64,000 nucleotides of DNA from the NCBI GenBank assembly GCA_000934385.1, contig KN880443.1, positions 170,636-234,635 of the forward strand. Reading direction: 5' to 3'. Positions within the stretch are counted from its first letter, which is position 1, and each line of letters opens with the position of its first letter. This document shows positions 22,444-37,169 of the stretch, in pieces. This DNA is from Cylindrobasidium torrendii FP15055 ss-10. Lineage: Eukaryota; Basidiomycota; Agaricomycetes; Agaricales; Physalacriaceae. The position numbers were made by a program, and so were the translations under genes. The notes below the pieces were generated by a model. It was not told the DNA's origin and searched no databases. It worked only from the letters and a program-made list of their open reading frames with translations.

Positions 22444-24655
22444 TTATAGTTCATCAAAGACATCGACATGTCGTTGCTCATAAATGGCCTCCCCGTCCAA
22501 CATCCAGTCCTTCTCCTCCCCACATAGCCCCATGGCATCATCGACAAGATCATCAAGGTCATCTTCATCGTCCGCCAGGATGTCGTCGTCCTCATCGTAA
22601 ATATCCGGATAGTCATGTCCCTTGTCGCGCTGTAGTAAGTCATCCAAACCCACATCCACATCAGAAACTATTGGTTCCTTCGTCTGGGATAAGGATGAGA
22701 GTGCATCATCGAATAGAGGCGAGCTCTGCGATTGGTCTGGCGTCAGTTCGGGAGTCACATCGTCCTCCAGAACTGGCATATCATGCTCGGCAGGCTCGAG
22801 TTCGTCAGGCGACCCAGGTTCTCCATCGACATCCATTTTGTTCCTCTGGTCAGATAGTTTTTGGTCGTCCCAGTTGAGCATGCCATCCTCATCCTCGTCA
22901 AACATGTCGAGGGCCTTGCTGTCGCTGCTATCAAAGCCCATCAGATCGGCCTCGTCGATATCAAAGAGTTCCAAAAACTGCAGAGGTCGGTCATAATCGT
23001 CGGAGGTTGAGCCTAGCATACTTTCGGTGTCGTTCAGCACGTCTGAGCTGTCGTAGAAGACCTGATTGTCGTTTTCCAAAATTGCTTCGTCATCGTCGTC
23101 GTCGTCGCGGAGCATGGCTCCGTCCGAATCTTGCTCGAGAGCGTCATCACAGAGTGCTGCTAGCATGTCGCTATCGTTGTTATCGTCGAATACCATGTTT
23201 TCGTGAGTGTCGAGATAGACTGCGCGATCTTCCTTCAGAAATGATTTGGCGACATCGTCATCGGAAGACGCGTAGTTCATCAGCCCAGGAGGATGGACGG
23301 GGGCAGATAGAACGGGGATATCCTGAGTACCAGCAGTTGGATCTTTGAGAAAGCTAAAGCTTTTGGGAAGACCAGCGAATAGGTCAGGGTTTTGTGGCGC
23401 GGGGAACGCATTATCATGTATCGGGATGGGAAAGCCAGATAACGGAATGTCCTCGCAAGGCAGCGCTGCGAGAGTATTCGAGGCGCCGGGACACAGTTCC
23501 GTGTCCTGTTCTTCTCGGTCCAAACGCACATGAATGACCTATGGGGGTTAAACCAAGCTAACACCTTGGTGGAATAAGGCAAACCTTGAAGAGCGGCTTC
23601 CTAACATTGAGTCGATATATATCCTCCATTGACAGGCAAAATGCCTCTTCAATGCTGAGTGATAGCGACTCGGCATATCGCAGATTTGAAGGCGGCAACC
23701 ATGCCCGCATCGAAGCCTCGATTGTGGCTTCCTGTTGCCGCTGTATGTTCTGGAAATGGGGTGAGTCATCCTGACACAGAAATGGAGTGGGATCATGCCT
23801 TGAGATAACGCCTACATATTGTCCGCCAGCTTTGGTTGTGTGAGCGTTTGACGATGGAAAGAATAGAGCGAAGGATCTTGGGGATTAGAGCACATTCTGT
23901 GTTGAGTTGCTATGAAGGGTTAGGCTAGAAGAACAGGAAAAGCCAGGGCATACAGTATACCAGGTTCCAAAAGCAAGTGGGTAGCGTCTAGCCGAGGTTG
24001 AGCGAACGTTCGATGACGCATGGGGAAAGTGTACTTGACCAGGTGCCAGGTCACGAAGCGTGCAACGATATTGTCGAGCAAAGCGAGAAATGGAAGCGCA
24101 AGAGACTTTGCGAACGGCGACGATGGACGATTTGTCGTCCACTGATAGCAAAGATCGATCCTTGTGAGCAGCAAATGTGGGCGTTTGGTATTTCCGGCGG
24201 TGTGGTTGCCGGTCAGCAGTACTTGGTTGGGTCAACGATGTATACGCGTCTGGCCTTGTGCCGAACCTACGTGAGGGCAATGCCGTATCCGCATCCATTG
24301 CAAAATCGGAGATGTCTGCCAGCCCGAGGCGAGATTTATGCTGGAAGGAGAATGAGAGATGGCGCGAAATTCAGAGCGATAGTGTTACACTGTTCAGAAA
24401 AGCATGCAAATGGCGCGCGAGATGGGAACGAAGGATAGTGTGTGGTGCGATTGTTTTGCCATTGAGCTTTCCAGAGAGGAGAAAATGGAAATTGGGAGCA
24501 AGTAGGACATCGACACCGTCCGGGAAACGGCCCGGAGAGAGCTCGGCACTGGGACCCGACGTGCCGAAGACTGCGTGATGCGTAGTGCGCAGTGTCAAAG
24601 CGGAGCCATCGGCATCCACAGCCTTGAGGCGGGACGCACAGGAAAGCGCGAGCAT
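22444..24655 (-). CDS. Unrecognised protein with acidic C-terminal half
   Basis: Exons (minus) 24389-24655, 24271-24340, 23954-24221, 23585-23876, 22444-23538; 663 aa, all phases close. The first ~300 residues look folded: DGVDVLLAPNFHFLLSGKL, then SHLARHLHAFLNSHKSRLGL, LLLTRIDLCYQWTTNRPSSP, LDNIVARFVTWHLVKYTFP, KAGGQYVGVISRHDPTPFLC and LPPSNLRYAESLSLSIEEAF. From about 330 on it is extremely Asp/Glu-rich with DDDDDDE and DEDDDILADDEDDLDDL runs and few positive charges. No signal peptide or transmembrane segment is convincing. I do not recognise the fold. The gene shares a 140-bp promoter with PKC1. Exon 4 was placed by protein-like frame and acceptor choice; the 77-nt intron before it is longer than its neighbours. 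Confidence 0.72.
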
Positions 24656-24795
24656 GGTGATGGCGGGGAAGAGGCAACCTTCTATATCGGGCCGGCATCA
24701 CAGCCACCGCATCTCAACCGATCCTGGCCACTGACGTCCATCACCTCCCTCCGCCTTCTGCCTTGCGCTTTTCCCTCTCTTTCTTCTGAGCGGCG
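24656..24795. promoter_or_regulatory. Compact bidirectional promoter (unknown acidic protein / PKC1)
   Basis: Only 140 bp separate the two divergent start codons. The right half is CT-rich (TCCCTCCGCCTTCTGCC to CTTTCTTC) just before the PKC1 ATG. No TATA box is evident. Confidence 0.6.
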
Positions 24796-28509
<3,714 letters not shown>

Positions 28510-29070
28510 ATGAGTAAGTGTATTTTGTTGTAGATTTCAGATGTAGGACGGAGGATGGTGTACGACAAGAACTGGAGGGCCAGCGCGTCGAGAGGACATT
28601 GAAAAGGGAGTTGGATGGATCGGATTTCGCTTCTCCCCTTACCTGCACACCAAATGTAGCCACACGCGTTCGCTGTATTTACCCTATTTCTGTCTTTTGA
28701 TGCCCCGTATGAGCATGATGTGTTAGATACGATTATGACCCACGACTTTTCCCTTTTGTTTCGTCCCAAATTTGCTTGGCTTTGCGTTGTTGTTATTCCA
28801 AAGATGGAAATTTCGTTCTGAGGCCGAACACGCTTCTGTGCCGATCCGTCAAGCGACACGAAATACCCGGTTCCGTCTCGTACGACGCGTCGTTCATGTC
28901 TTGTCTTTCGATTTTTCACCAGGTTTTCACCGTTAAAATTGTGGACCCGGCGCATCTGATGCAGCGACGTGCGCCACAGATCGCGCTCCACAACCAGGGC
29001 TGTGCCGACGCCGGGGCTCGAGTAAGTGTGAATTGATTACACGAGGCGTAAGACTTTCCTTGTCACCACC
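28510..29070. other. Intergenic, no gene seen
   Basis: 3' flank of PKC1 and upstream region of the first secreted paralogue. A minus-strand ORF of 243 codons (28260-28991) overlaps PKC1's last exons and has no domain or splice logic; it is treated as a shadow. Confidence 0.55.
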
Positions 29071-30298
29071 ATGGCCAGGCTAGAGTGTTCACTTTTCTTC
29101 TTCTTTTCTCTTTTCACGACTGCCCTCGCTGCCGATGGCTATAAGAGTCCTGCAGACAATGGCGGCTCAATGTTGACGGTGCGCGCGCATCCCATTTGTC
29201 ATGGTTTCCCTCACAACTTAACATTTGGTGCAGACCTTGATAACATATACGTCGGACTTGCATGAACCTATTAATGCCATCATCTCTGGCTCTTCTGATT
29301 CACCTGTGCTCGTCAACCGACTCGAGCACGGTGGACTCACGAACTATTTCTTGTACGCTATCAAATGATTTCGCACCACCACGCGTCGCCTTACACTGTT
29401 TGCCAGATCACTAAATTACACTCTGCCCTGCTTCGGGAAGATAGACTACGCGTCGATACAAACCGCGAACCTGGGAGACGGTGACGGTGAAAGTGCGTAC
29501 GACACCATGCAGAAACTGCCAAAGGCTCAAAGCGATTGCAGAAAACCAAACCCAGATCATGCGTTATAACTTTGGAGATCCAGCGCTTGGCGCATGCAAG
29601 GAGAGTGTCCAGGGTGGAAACCACTTTCGGTATTGGATCCAAAATGGAGGACAGGCCAATACGTGCGTCGCCAACTCCACCTCTCTCCATTTCGCTCATT
29701 TCCGCGCGCAGCTCCGCGATATTCCTGGCAGCATCGTACGAGAAGCCTGCCAAAGGTGGGGGACCTCCAGAGAATAACGCTATTCACATGCTCATCCTTT
29801 ACCAGACGGCCATGACATTGTGCCAGATGGTTACAACCTGGGGCGGTATGCACCGCTATCCCTTCGTCCCGTTCTAGACTCTTACTGCCCCATTCCACCA
29901 GAGATGTTATCGTGGGCAACATCAGCGGTAGTGCCATCGACACCCGTAGCCTCAAGGCGGGTGCGACGTATTCGGGGACATCATCACACGAGGGCTGGAC
30001 GTACGAGACATCTGTCGAATACGTTTCCGGGCTTCTGCAAAACACGAGCGTGGGCATCAACCACAACAACTCGGTCCCCGTGGATGGAGCAAACGCCATT
30101 GACGGTCTTGTCGCCGTTCTCCAAGTGAAGATTACCGAAAGGCCAGCGAATGACACAGACTCTGACGACGAGTATGCCAATCTCCTATTCATTTTGCTCA
30201 GACGCTAATGACTGTGTAGTGCTGCTATACTCACATACCCCGTATCCTTGCCATCTCTGTGGCTCTTCCTGGCCATTCCGTTCCTTCTGTTCTTGTAG
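29071..30298 (+). CDS. Secreted/surface glycoprotein, paralogue A of an inverted pair
   Basis: Exons 29071-29178, 29234-29352, 29407-29492, 29542-29662, 29712-29755, 29806-29845, 29902-30171, 30220-30298; 288 aa. Signal peptide about residues 1-20 (hydrophobic FFFFSLFTTALAA), then SPADNGGSMLT. Conserved blocks shared with the minus-strand copy at 31.8-33.1 kb: QIMRYNFGD, GGNHFRYWIQNGG, AIFLAASYE, DIVPDGYNLGRD and GLLQNTSVGINHN, ending in DGLVAVLQVKITERP. Many Asn-X-Ser/Thr sites suggest N-glycosylation. The last exon adds a short polar stretch and a C-terminal hydrophobic helix (SLWLFLAIPFLLFL), as in GPI-anchored or type-I membrane proteins. No enzyme motif is seen; family unknown to me. Confidence 0.85.
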
Positions 30299-31100
30299 GT
30301 GCGCATTGGACCGTTCCTGTATCCTATTACCTTTATGCTTGGTTTGAGGGGGAGCCCCTCGCCCTCAAATTTGAATACTTCAAGTATCTCTGCGCTTTGG
30401 CGGGGATGCGGACTGTACATATATATTTCACCCACACGGACACCATAGATACATTCTATTATACATATTATAGAGTCGTTCAAGGGCTACGCTAATCATT
30501 GTTGTCGTCTACCATTGCATCGTTACTTCAGGTCAGGCGACGAGTGAAGGCAAGCCAATACGTTTTCGTTAATGATATCGATGGATGCACGTTCTGCCCT
30601 AGCAATACAGAAGCAATCCTGCCAGACAGTGAGTGTGTCCTCGAGGGCCGACCCTGTGGGTAGCTAGTATATCATTACAAGTCAAGGTCAATGTATGCAC
30701 TCATGTGTTGGCAGCCAGTCACTTATAATTCTGCTCTTGAGCGCTTGAGCCCCCAACCACTCCAAGTCTTCAACGCAGGAGAGCTCAGGGCGCCGAACAA
30801 GAATGCATCTTTCAATGAGTGCGGAGCCCATAATAAACTGTACAGTAGCATGGGATTATTAGCGAGCCGCAAATTCCTCAATGACCAATTTTGACAAGAC
30901 TTCAAGCTTCAAGCTTTAAGCTTCAAGCCTCTTTAATCTTAGCCTCAATGTTGAAACTTGAATGAATCAAAGCTCAAGCGCTCAAGTCACAAGTCACACT
31001 GTCACACACAACCTGAATAAAACCGGAAAAAAATAGCACGCATTCCGTTTCCCTCTCGCGGCGTCAAGCGGGCCAGACCGAGGGGAAACAGAATGAATGC
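30299..31100. other. Intergenic with HindIII-like satellite
   Basis: Contains the AAGCTTTAAGCTTCAAGC cluster at 30901-30930 and flanking CTCAAG-type degenerate copies up to about 31005. No gene seen before the tRNA. Confidence 0.55.
30901..30930. repeat. AGCTTCAAGCTT-type short repeat cluster
   Basis: Tandem-like runs of TTCAAGC/TTTAAGC. An 18-bp core (30911-30928) recurs identically at 45461-45478, and degenerate copies lie near 45719-45764 and 53268-53300. Confidence 0.6.
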
Positions 31101-31174
31101 TGGCCAACGTGGGGATCGAACCCAAGACCTTCGCGTTATTAGCACGACGCTCTAACCAACTGAGCTAGTCGGCC
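31101..31174 (-). tRNA. tRNA-Ile (anticodon AAU)
   Basis: 74 nt on the minus strand including the discriminator A; no intron. Acceptor arm GGCCGAC pairs with GTTGGCC (one G-U). D arm GCTC/GAGC, anticodon stem TCGTG/CGCGA with loop CTAATAA (anticodon AAU, decoding AUU), T loop TTCGATC on a stem with one mismatched base pair at its foot. A run of seven T on the transcript strand (31027-31033) about 67 nt downstream is a possible Pol III stop; none lies closer. Confidence 0.93.
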
Positions 31175-31325
31175 GATAGCAAGGGAAACAGCAGCTACTC
31201 CCTATTTGTCACATCTGTGACTTCATGTCATTGTCACGTGGGACGCGTTGAGTTTGAATGCGATCGTGATCGCGTACCGTTTCTCTCATCCCACCACCGG
31301 GCCTTCAGGCTCACGTTTCACCATC

Positions 31326-31693
31326 ATGCCAGAGCCATCCCGAAACGAAACGCCTTCTTTCTTCGACTTAGAACGAGAGAGGCTCACCCGTGAAATCACA
31401 ACTGTGCGTGTCATGTTCAACTCGATACGGAATCTACACGCACTCCAAATGCCAGTAGCTCACAGCATTTCCAGGGATTTGAGGAATTGCTCTCCTCCAA
31501 TAACAGCCTCAATCGCGTTTTACAGGACGTGCTTGGTCGTGCCGAAGAATGGGACACGCTCGCGACGCTTTGGACATCCTTCGCGGACTTGATGAAGCAA
31601 TCTCACACGGTGGTTCCAGAGACAGAGCAAGGAATGGGAGTTCCTGGGACAGGCGGGCATATCGTTGCAGGGTCGACTTCAGCCAAACCATGA
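31326..31693 (+). CDS. DAD1: DASH complex subunit Dad1
   Basis: Exons 31326-31403 and 31475-31693; 98 aa. The body FFDLERERLTREITTGFEEL then LLSSNNSLNRVLQDVLGRAE and WDTLATLWTSFADLMKQ matches Dad1, whose family is about 70-100 residues. Dad1 is one of ten subunits of the DASH/Dam1 ring that couples kinetochores to microtubule plus ends. The intron (71 nt) is long for this window; acceptors at 31455 and 31474 both exist, and only the latter joins T-G-F-E-E-L in phase. The C-terminal ~20 residues are Gly/Ser-rich. It lies between the tRNA and the second secreted paralogue. Confidence 0.92.
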
Positions 31694-31845
31694 CTTGATG
31701 TAGATTGTGGAATCGAAGTAGGGCTTCGGCTTGGGGAGCATTTGTGGACCATGCGTGCCAGGCAGCGATACCAGCATCTTTCGTGAAACGACGTTTCATG
31801 ATTATACAGTATAGTGCACTTAGAAAGGGGTAGAAATCATGGGTT

Positions 31846-33136
31846 TTACCATCCTTGCTGGCCTAATGCAATGGTCAAAATCATGCCTGTAATGGTGTAC
31901 ATGAATGCGAGTGAGGGGGCATAGGTAGTCGGTGTTCCGTCTTCACTGCTGCAGTAGAGCTTCAGCCAAAACACCTGCAATGCAATGCCACGCTAACATA
32001 CCCTCCGGAAGTGGTTGCAGATGCGCTCATCGAGCGAGAGTTGGCAGGACTTGCTGTCGTACCATCTGGCCGCCCAGTAATTGACACCTCGAATACCGCG
32101 ACTAGACCGTCGACCGCGTTGGTTACGCCGGGAATTTCGACTGTAGCGTTGTGGTTGATGCCGATGCTCGTGTTCGAAAGGAGCCCGGAGACATAATTTA
32201 TCGTGGTGTTGTACGTATATCCACCATAGGACGTCGCTCCCGAGTATCTAGCGCCGTCTTGTGTAAGATCAAGCGTCGGCACAGTTGACTTGGTGATATT
32301 CCCAACAATGTAGTCGCTAATGCAGAAGATCAGTATGGGAGCCCTTAGAGGACGTACGACCGACCGCCCAAGGTTGTAACCGTTTGGAACGATATCATGG
32401 GACTCTTGGTGCAGTCAGATACCACTCTTCGCCGAGGAATTTCCACACTCACTATCCAGAGGAAATTCATAAGAGCTTGCTATGAACACGGCACCTCTGT
32501 TTGGACATGAATAGGGGCCAAGTTGAATTAACATCATGCAAGTGACCGACGGACGTGTTTGCGTCGCTTCCATTCTGCCTCCAGTACCGGAAATGGTTAC
32601 CACCGTCTATGACCTCGGTGCAAGCCCCGTTGTCGGCATTACCGAAGTTGTATCTCATGACTTCCGTCTGGTTTCCTATAGGTAGCATGATCATATAGCT
32701 CGTCAGTTTGCTCTTGCGGTCAGCACTCACTGTCTCCGTTACCATCACCTAGGTTGGCTACTTGTACAGCAGTAACATCCTTCGCGCTAAAGCAGTTTGT
32801 AGAGAAATTGAGGGAACTGGGACGAGTCAGTAAGCTGCGAGGCTGTATATGAGAACGCAATACAGAAAGTAGTTTTTCAGACCGCCATTGTTGATTTGGT
32901 CTTCCAAAACGGCAGGATCAGATTTTCCAGAAATGATGATATTCAGTGGTTCGCGTTGCCCGGGTGGGTACGTAGGACTGAGGAGGTACTAACAGTCTTG
33001 TCAAGACTCAGCAGTTCACTGTTAGATGACTAACCGCAAGCGATGCTCCGCCGTTGTCTGCAGGGTCAACGTAACCTGGCGTATCCCGGTAGACAGAGGT
33101 GGATAAGAGAGACAGCGCGGGAAGGAGTTGGAACAT
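31846..33136 (-). CDS. Secreted/surface glycoprotein, paralogue B of an inverted pair
   Basis: Exons (minus) 33035-33136, 32864-32988, 32731-32816, 32555-32675, 32453-32496, 32365-32404, 32002-32316, 31846-31948; 311 aa. Signal peptide (LLPALSLLSTSV), then DPADNGGASLA. It repeats the blocks of the 29.1-kb gene: EVMRYNFGNADNGACTEVI, GGNHFRYWRQNGS, AVFIASSYE, DIVPNGYNLGRD and GLLSNTSIGINHN, then DGLVAVFEVSITGRP. Exons 3-6 have the same lengths as in the other copy (86, 121, 44, 40 nt) with the same phases. The last exon again adds a hydrophobic C-terminus (SLAFMYTITGMILTIAL). A Ser/Ala/Thr-rich linker before it is longer than in copy A. Start at 33136 chosen for the signal peptide; longer 5' frames lack ATG. 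Confidence 0.84.
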
Positions 33137-33529
33137 GACGGTCGACGTCAAGAACGAGCGAGCGATCGAGGTCACTTGACCGTGTTTAACAACTTCCGGG
33201 CTCGTTATACACTGAACTTCGAAGAACATGTCCGTTCATGCTGACATCTTAATTTTTTCGGTGTCCCAGGCTTTTCGGCACATCTTTCTCTTATCTGGTC
33301 ATCACAAAGTCAGTCCGCCCTCAGATGCAGGAGCGAGTCCGAGAGAGATAGGCATTTGATGGCCTCACCTTTCTTCCAAGACGCAGCTGACAGGCAGAAA
33401 TGACTCTCAGCCTCCAGGGTCCACGCAAGCCTTCTGGCAAGCGGAGATCACCCGAATTCAAATAAAAAGAGTGGGAAAATTCGACAAGTGAGAGCTGAAC
33501 GAGACTCGAATAGCATTCCCTCCCTCGTC
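33137..33529. promoter_or_regulatory. Divergent promoter region (paralogue B / aldo-keto reductase)
   Basis: 393 bp between divergent starts. No clear TATA. The right end is A-rich and T-rich (AAATAAAAAGAG near 33460) before the aldo-keto reductase ATG. Confidence 0.4.
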
Positions 33530-34871
33530 ATGGCCTCAATCCCTGCTGCTCGTAAGATTGGAGACGCTCCCATGAATCCCATTGGCTTCGGCGCGATGGG
33601 AATGGCGCATGGGTTTCCAAGTTATGGTGCCCCCCCTTCAGATGAAGAAAGATTCAAGGTGTGTTTCTTGCAGTCGAGTTTAGTAGACTTGGTTGTTGAC
33701 GTTGAGAACTAGCTGCTTGATGCAGTCTATGATAGCGGTTGTCGTCACTGGGATACAGCAGATGCGTACGGCGACTCTGAAGAGTTCATCGGACGATGGT
33801 GCGCCCTTCCAGCTTAATGCTCAATATTGGATGGATATTTACATTTTTTACAAGGTTCGCACGCACAGGCAAGCGCGACGAGATCTTCATCGCAACCAAA
33901 TGCGCTGTCAACGCTGCTGGGCCACCTCGAGGGGATGCCGCGTACGTCAAGCAGCAATGCAATGCCTCCCTCAAGAGGCTTGGAGTCCAGCGCATCGACC
34001 TGTTCTACCTACACCGGTATGCACTGAAACATTACTGGCTTCAGGACCTTGTCTGACCTATTGCATTATAGCATTGATACTCGTACCCCCATCGAGCTGA
34101 CGATTCGTGCTATGGTCGATCTAATCAAGTCAGTGTAACAAGCGCACTATCGAGTGATCCATTTACCTATATATTTCTAGTGAGGGCAAAATCACCTATA
34201 TTGGCCTATCCGAGTGCGGTGTGTCCGACCTTCGACGCGCACATGCAGTGCACCCCATCAACGCCCTTCAGATGGACTATTCTCCATTGTGGCTTAACAT
34301 TGAGCGAAGCGGGATCCTGGCAGCGACCAAAGAGCTAGGCATTACACTGGTTGCGTATTCGCCGTTGGGAAAGGGCCTCATTACTGGCCAGTACAAGAGT
34401 CCCGACGACTTTGAGCCGGGGGATTACAGGCTTGGTATTCCGCGGTGCGTTTTACTTGATGGCGACGTCCGCAGAGACTGACATGGGGCTGGAACGTAGC
34501 TTTTCCAAGGACAATTTCCCGAGGATTCTAGCTGCGGTCGACAAGATACGCGATGTCGCAAAGGCGCACAATGCCACGCCGGGCCAAGTCGCGCTCGCTT
34601 GGATTCTGTCCCAGAGCGACAACATTGTCGTTATTCCGGGAACGAAGAAAGTCAAAGTACGTTAACTGCAGCATATTACGGCAAACAGTCTCCTAACATT
34701 TCCCAGTACTTGAAGGAAAATATGGGTGCGCTGGATGTGAAGTTGACTGTCGAGGAAATCCAGGCAGTCCGCGAGATCTGTGAAGAAAGTGACCGTGTTT
34801 TGGATGGAGACCGTATGCCGGCTCACACACGCCCATTCGTCCTGGTAGAGTCGCCACCGCTGGTCGAGTGA
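33530..34871 (+). CDS. Aldo/keto reductase
   Basis: Exons 33530-33658, 33713-33798, 33855-34016, 34072-34128, 34181-34444, 34500-34656, 34707-34871; 339 aa. The (beta/alpha)8 AKR pattern is clear: [14 protein letters not shown], then [17 protein letters not shown] (catalytic Asp and Tyr), [10 protein letters not shown] (catalytic Lys), [17 protein letters not shown] (catalytic His), [44 protein letters not shown] and the C-terminal NADPH-binding [10 protein letters not shown]. This arrangement is close to the fungal YakC/AKR13-type reductases. The substrate is not evident. Exon ends fall mostly in phase 2. Confidence 0.95.
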
Positions 34872-35045
34872 AGTCTGGCGCGTCGAAACATGTAGTCCTT
34901 TATGTTCATCCGTCCAAATTGTTAAACGTTTTGTGCAGCATTTGACATACATATAAGCAAAGTTTCCAATACAGACGACGCCTTCCATCCCTGAGAAAAT
35001 CCTAAGATATTTAGAAATAATGTTAAGGTGTATCTTCGTCCGCCG

Positions 35046-36368
35046 TTAGTCGTAGTGCTTAATCGACGCAATGTCGAAGTAGGCCTTGGAGAAGGCTCCA
35101 GGGTTGTTGTTGACATAATCGACGCAAGTGGATGGGCAACCCGATGAACCATAGACAGAGCCTGCCCAGTCTCCGCAGAAAGCCACTGTAACATAGATGA
35201 GGTCCAACACCCCGACAAGAAAATCGTGGAGACCCACAGTTGATGATGATCCTGTGAGGGCCGAAGAACTGGCTCATGTTGCAGTTGTCGCCTGGGTAGA
35301 ACGCATTGGGCCTTCCCTATTCCGAGGTGAGCACTGATGAGACCGTCCTCAATGAAAGCTGCTCGTACCCAGTTGTCTGTGACAGCCTGGTCGCTCCCTG
35401 CGGCGACGCCTGGGGGCACACTAGCATCGTTGCGCGCCCAGAACCACACCTTGATGAAGTCGGTGCGCTTTTCAATCGCGAACCTGTAGTCAAGTAAATA
35501 AGGGTGTTTGGCACTGCGTTAGGATGCACCCACCAGCCACCGCCATTATTGTTGAATGCAGGACCGAAGCTCACCGGGCTGGGAGAGAGAACACCACAGC
35601 CCGCGTTGTTGTTAGCGTTGGAATCACAGTTTGACTGGAGAGTCGTTCCAGCTTGGTCGCGGTCCCATGGAACGGTGCAGCCTGTTAAAAGGTACATTTA
35701 GTTGAAAGAGGCACTCCCAGCGGAAAGACGTACCGGGCTTAGTATGCAGTGCGACCTGGTTGACGCCCTGGTTATTGACACCCTCAAGGATATCGATTTC
35801 GCCAAGGGCTGGCCACGACTGTCCAGGCGCCTCCCCAAACGACCAAACGGCGGGCCAAGTACTATGCGAACGTTATCAGTCGTCGCGCCGTCAGTCCAAG
35901 GCTAGGACTCACCCACAGCCCTCAGGCATGTGGCGAATGTCGTATCTAAGGTACGATGCAGGTCAGTAAAGCGTTTCTGGTAAACAAGAAGCTTCACATA
36001 CACCGTTACACCGTTGGTGAAATCCCTGTTACTTTTCAAGCGAATCGTAGCACGCCCGGCACCGGCGGGATCAAGGTAGGTCGTGCTATCGGCACGGATA
36101 ATAACAGAGTTTCCCGATGCGTAGGTCAAGTTTTTGGCGAGAGCCGTGGCCTTGTCGACATAAACTCTGAGTAGGGATAAGCCCGTGGTGAGCATAGAGA
36201 TGAGAACTGAACACACCCTCGTCCGTGGGTAGGATCAGCAATAGCGTCGTAGGAGAAGGCATCTAGGAGGCCCTGCCCGATGTAGTTGGCAGTTATGCCG
36301 TATGTCCATGCAGAGACCTGCGATGAGAGAGCGAGGGTGAAGAACGCGGCGGATGAGAGGGAGAACAT
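35046..36368 (-). CDS. GH16 family glucanase, secreted
   Basis: Exons (minus) 36217-36368, 36002-36166, 35913-35945, 35734-35861, 35534-35681, 35369-35483, 35238-35316, 35046-35185; 319 aa. Signal peptide ([12 protein letters not shown]) then [13 protein letters not shown]. The GH16 catalytic motif [10 protein letters not shown] sits at residues 137-146 (E138 nucleophile, D140, E143 acid/base), with WPAVW upstream. Further family blocks: [35 protein letters not shown], and GGDNCN/FCGDWAG with [18 protein letters not shown] at the end. These match the fungal endo-1,3(4)-beta-glucanase branch that remodels or degrades wall beta-glucan. The start at 36368 (not the upstream ATG-like codon at 36407) is chosen because a TATA box ends at 36408. 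Confidence 0.95.
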
Positions 36369-37169
36369 CTGGGAAGCGAATGGATTAATCCTTTTGCATA
36401 GCTGCATCTTTTATACCCACACAAGAGTTGGCTGAGGCGACGATAAACGTTGAGGTATGCTTCCTCTCCTGGAAACTTCTAACGTCGACGATCCATCCAG
36501 CAACAACATAACATCATGTGCACAATATTTTGATACCTCGTTGACCAAATAGGCAGTACAACGCCAGGAACTGTGTACATGCCATGCGTAACGCTGTCAA
36601 AGAATCACCCATACGTGCTCTGCAAGGAGGGGAAACCTTGGATGTTTGGTGAGTATTCCAGGCCCCTGCGATACAACAAAGCTCGTCGAAACTGTTGGTG
36701 TAGCTAGACTCATGGCTAGGTTCAAAAGCGCACATGAGGATTGTCGGATGTGAGGAGGATATGAGGTCTTTTTGATGGCCAAGGCTACAGCAGAGGGCTT
36801 GCATCAAAGCCGTAGCAGAATAAGAACGGGCTGGGACGGGAGTCAGCGCGACACGTCTGGCTTCTGCACTCATGGCTTCGGAATGGAAGCAGCCAGAGAA
36901 TGGAATATGCTGTTTTCTCGCCGTCAAAGTGTGAGATAGCTGTTGACTAGGACTGCTCATAATGATATCACCAAAGGAAGCCGAAGAGACTCGTCGGAGA
37001 ACAGCATCAACGCGATCGCGATCGAAATCGTGCCGCTGCTCATTCGTATCCCGTATCCCCTGACAATGACCGCGACAAAGCGTGTTCCTCCCACCGCCAT
37101 CTTGTATTTCCTGTAACGCCACTCCACTTTGTTCTACCTGACTGCCTCTCGCCTTCTGGACCAATCAAG
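36369..37169. promoter_or_regulatory. Divergent intergenic region (GH16 / IML2)
   Basis: 801 bp between the two divergent starts, with the GH16 TATA at 36408-36415. A 216-codon minus-strand ORF (36514-37164) starts at a TTG, overlaps the IML2 5' region and has no domain, so it is not annotated. Confidence 0.45.
36408..36415 (-). promoter_or_regulatory. TATA box of the GH16 gene
   Basis: TATAAAAG on the minus strand, 40 bp upstream of the chosen start codon; it decides against a longer N-terminus starting at 36407. Confidence 0.6.

Noticed and set aside
36514..37164. 216-codon minus-strand ORF between GH16 and IML2
   Set aside because: Starts at TTG, overlaps the IML2 start region, shows no domain or signal peptide, and composition is not protein-like.
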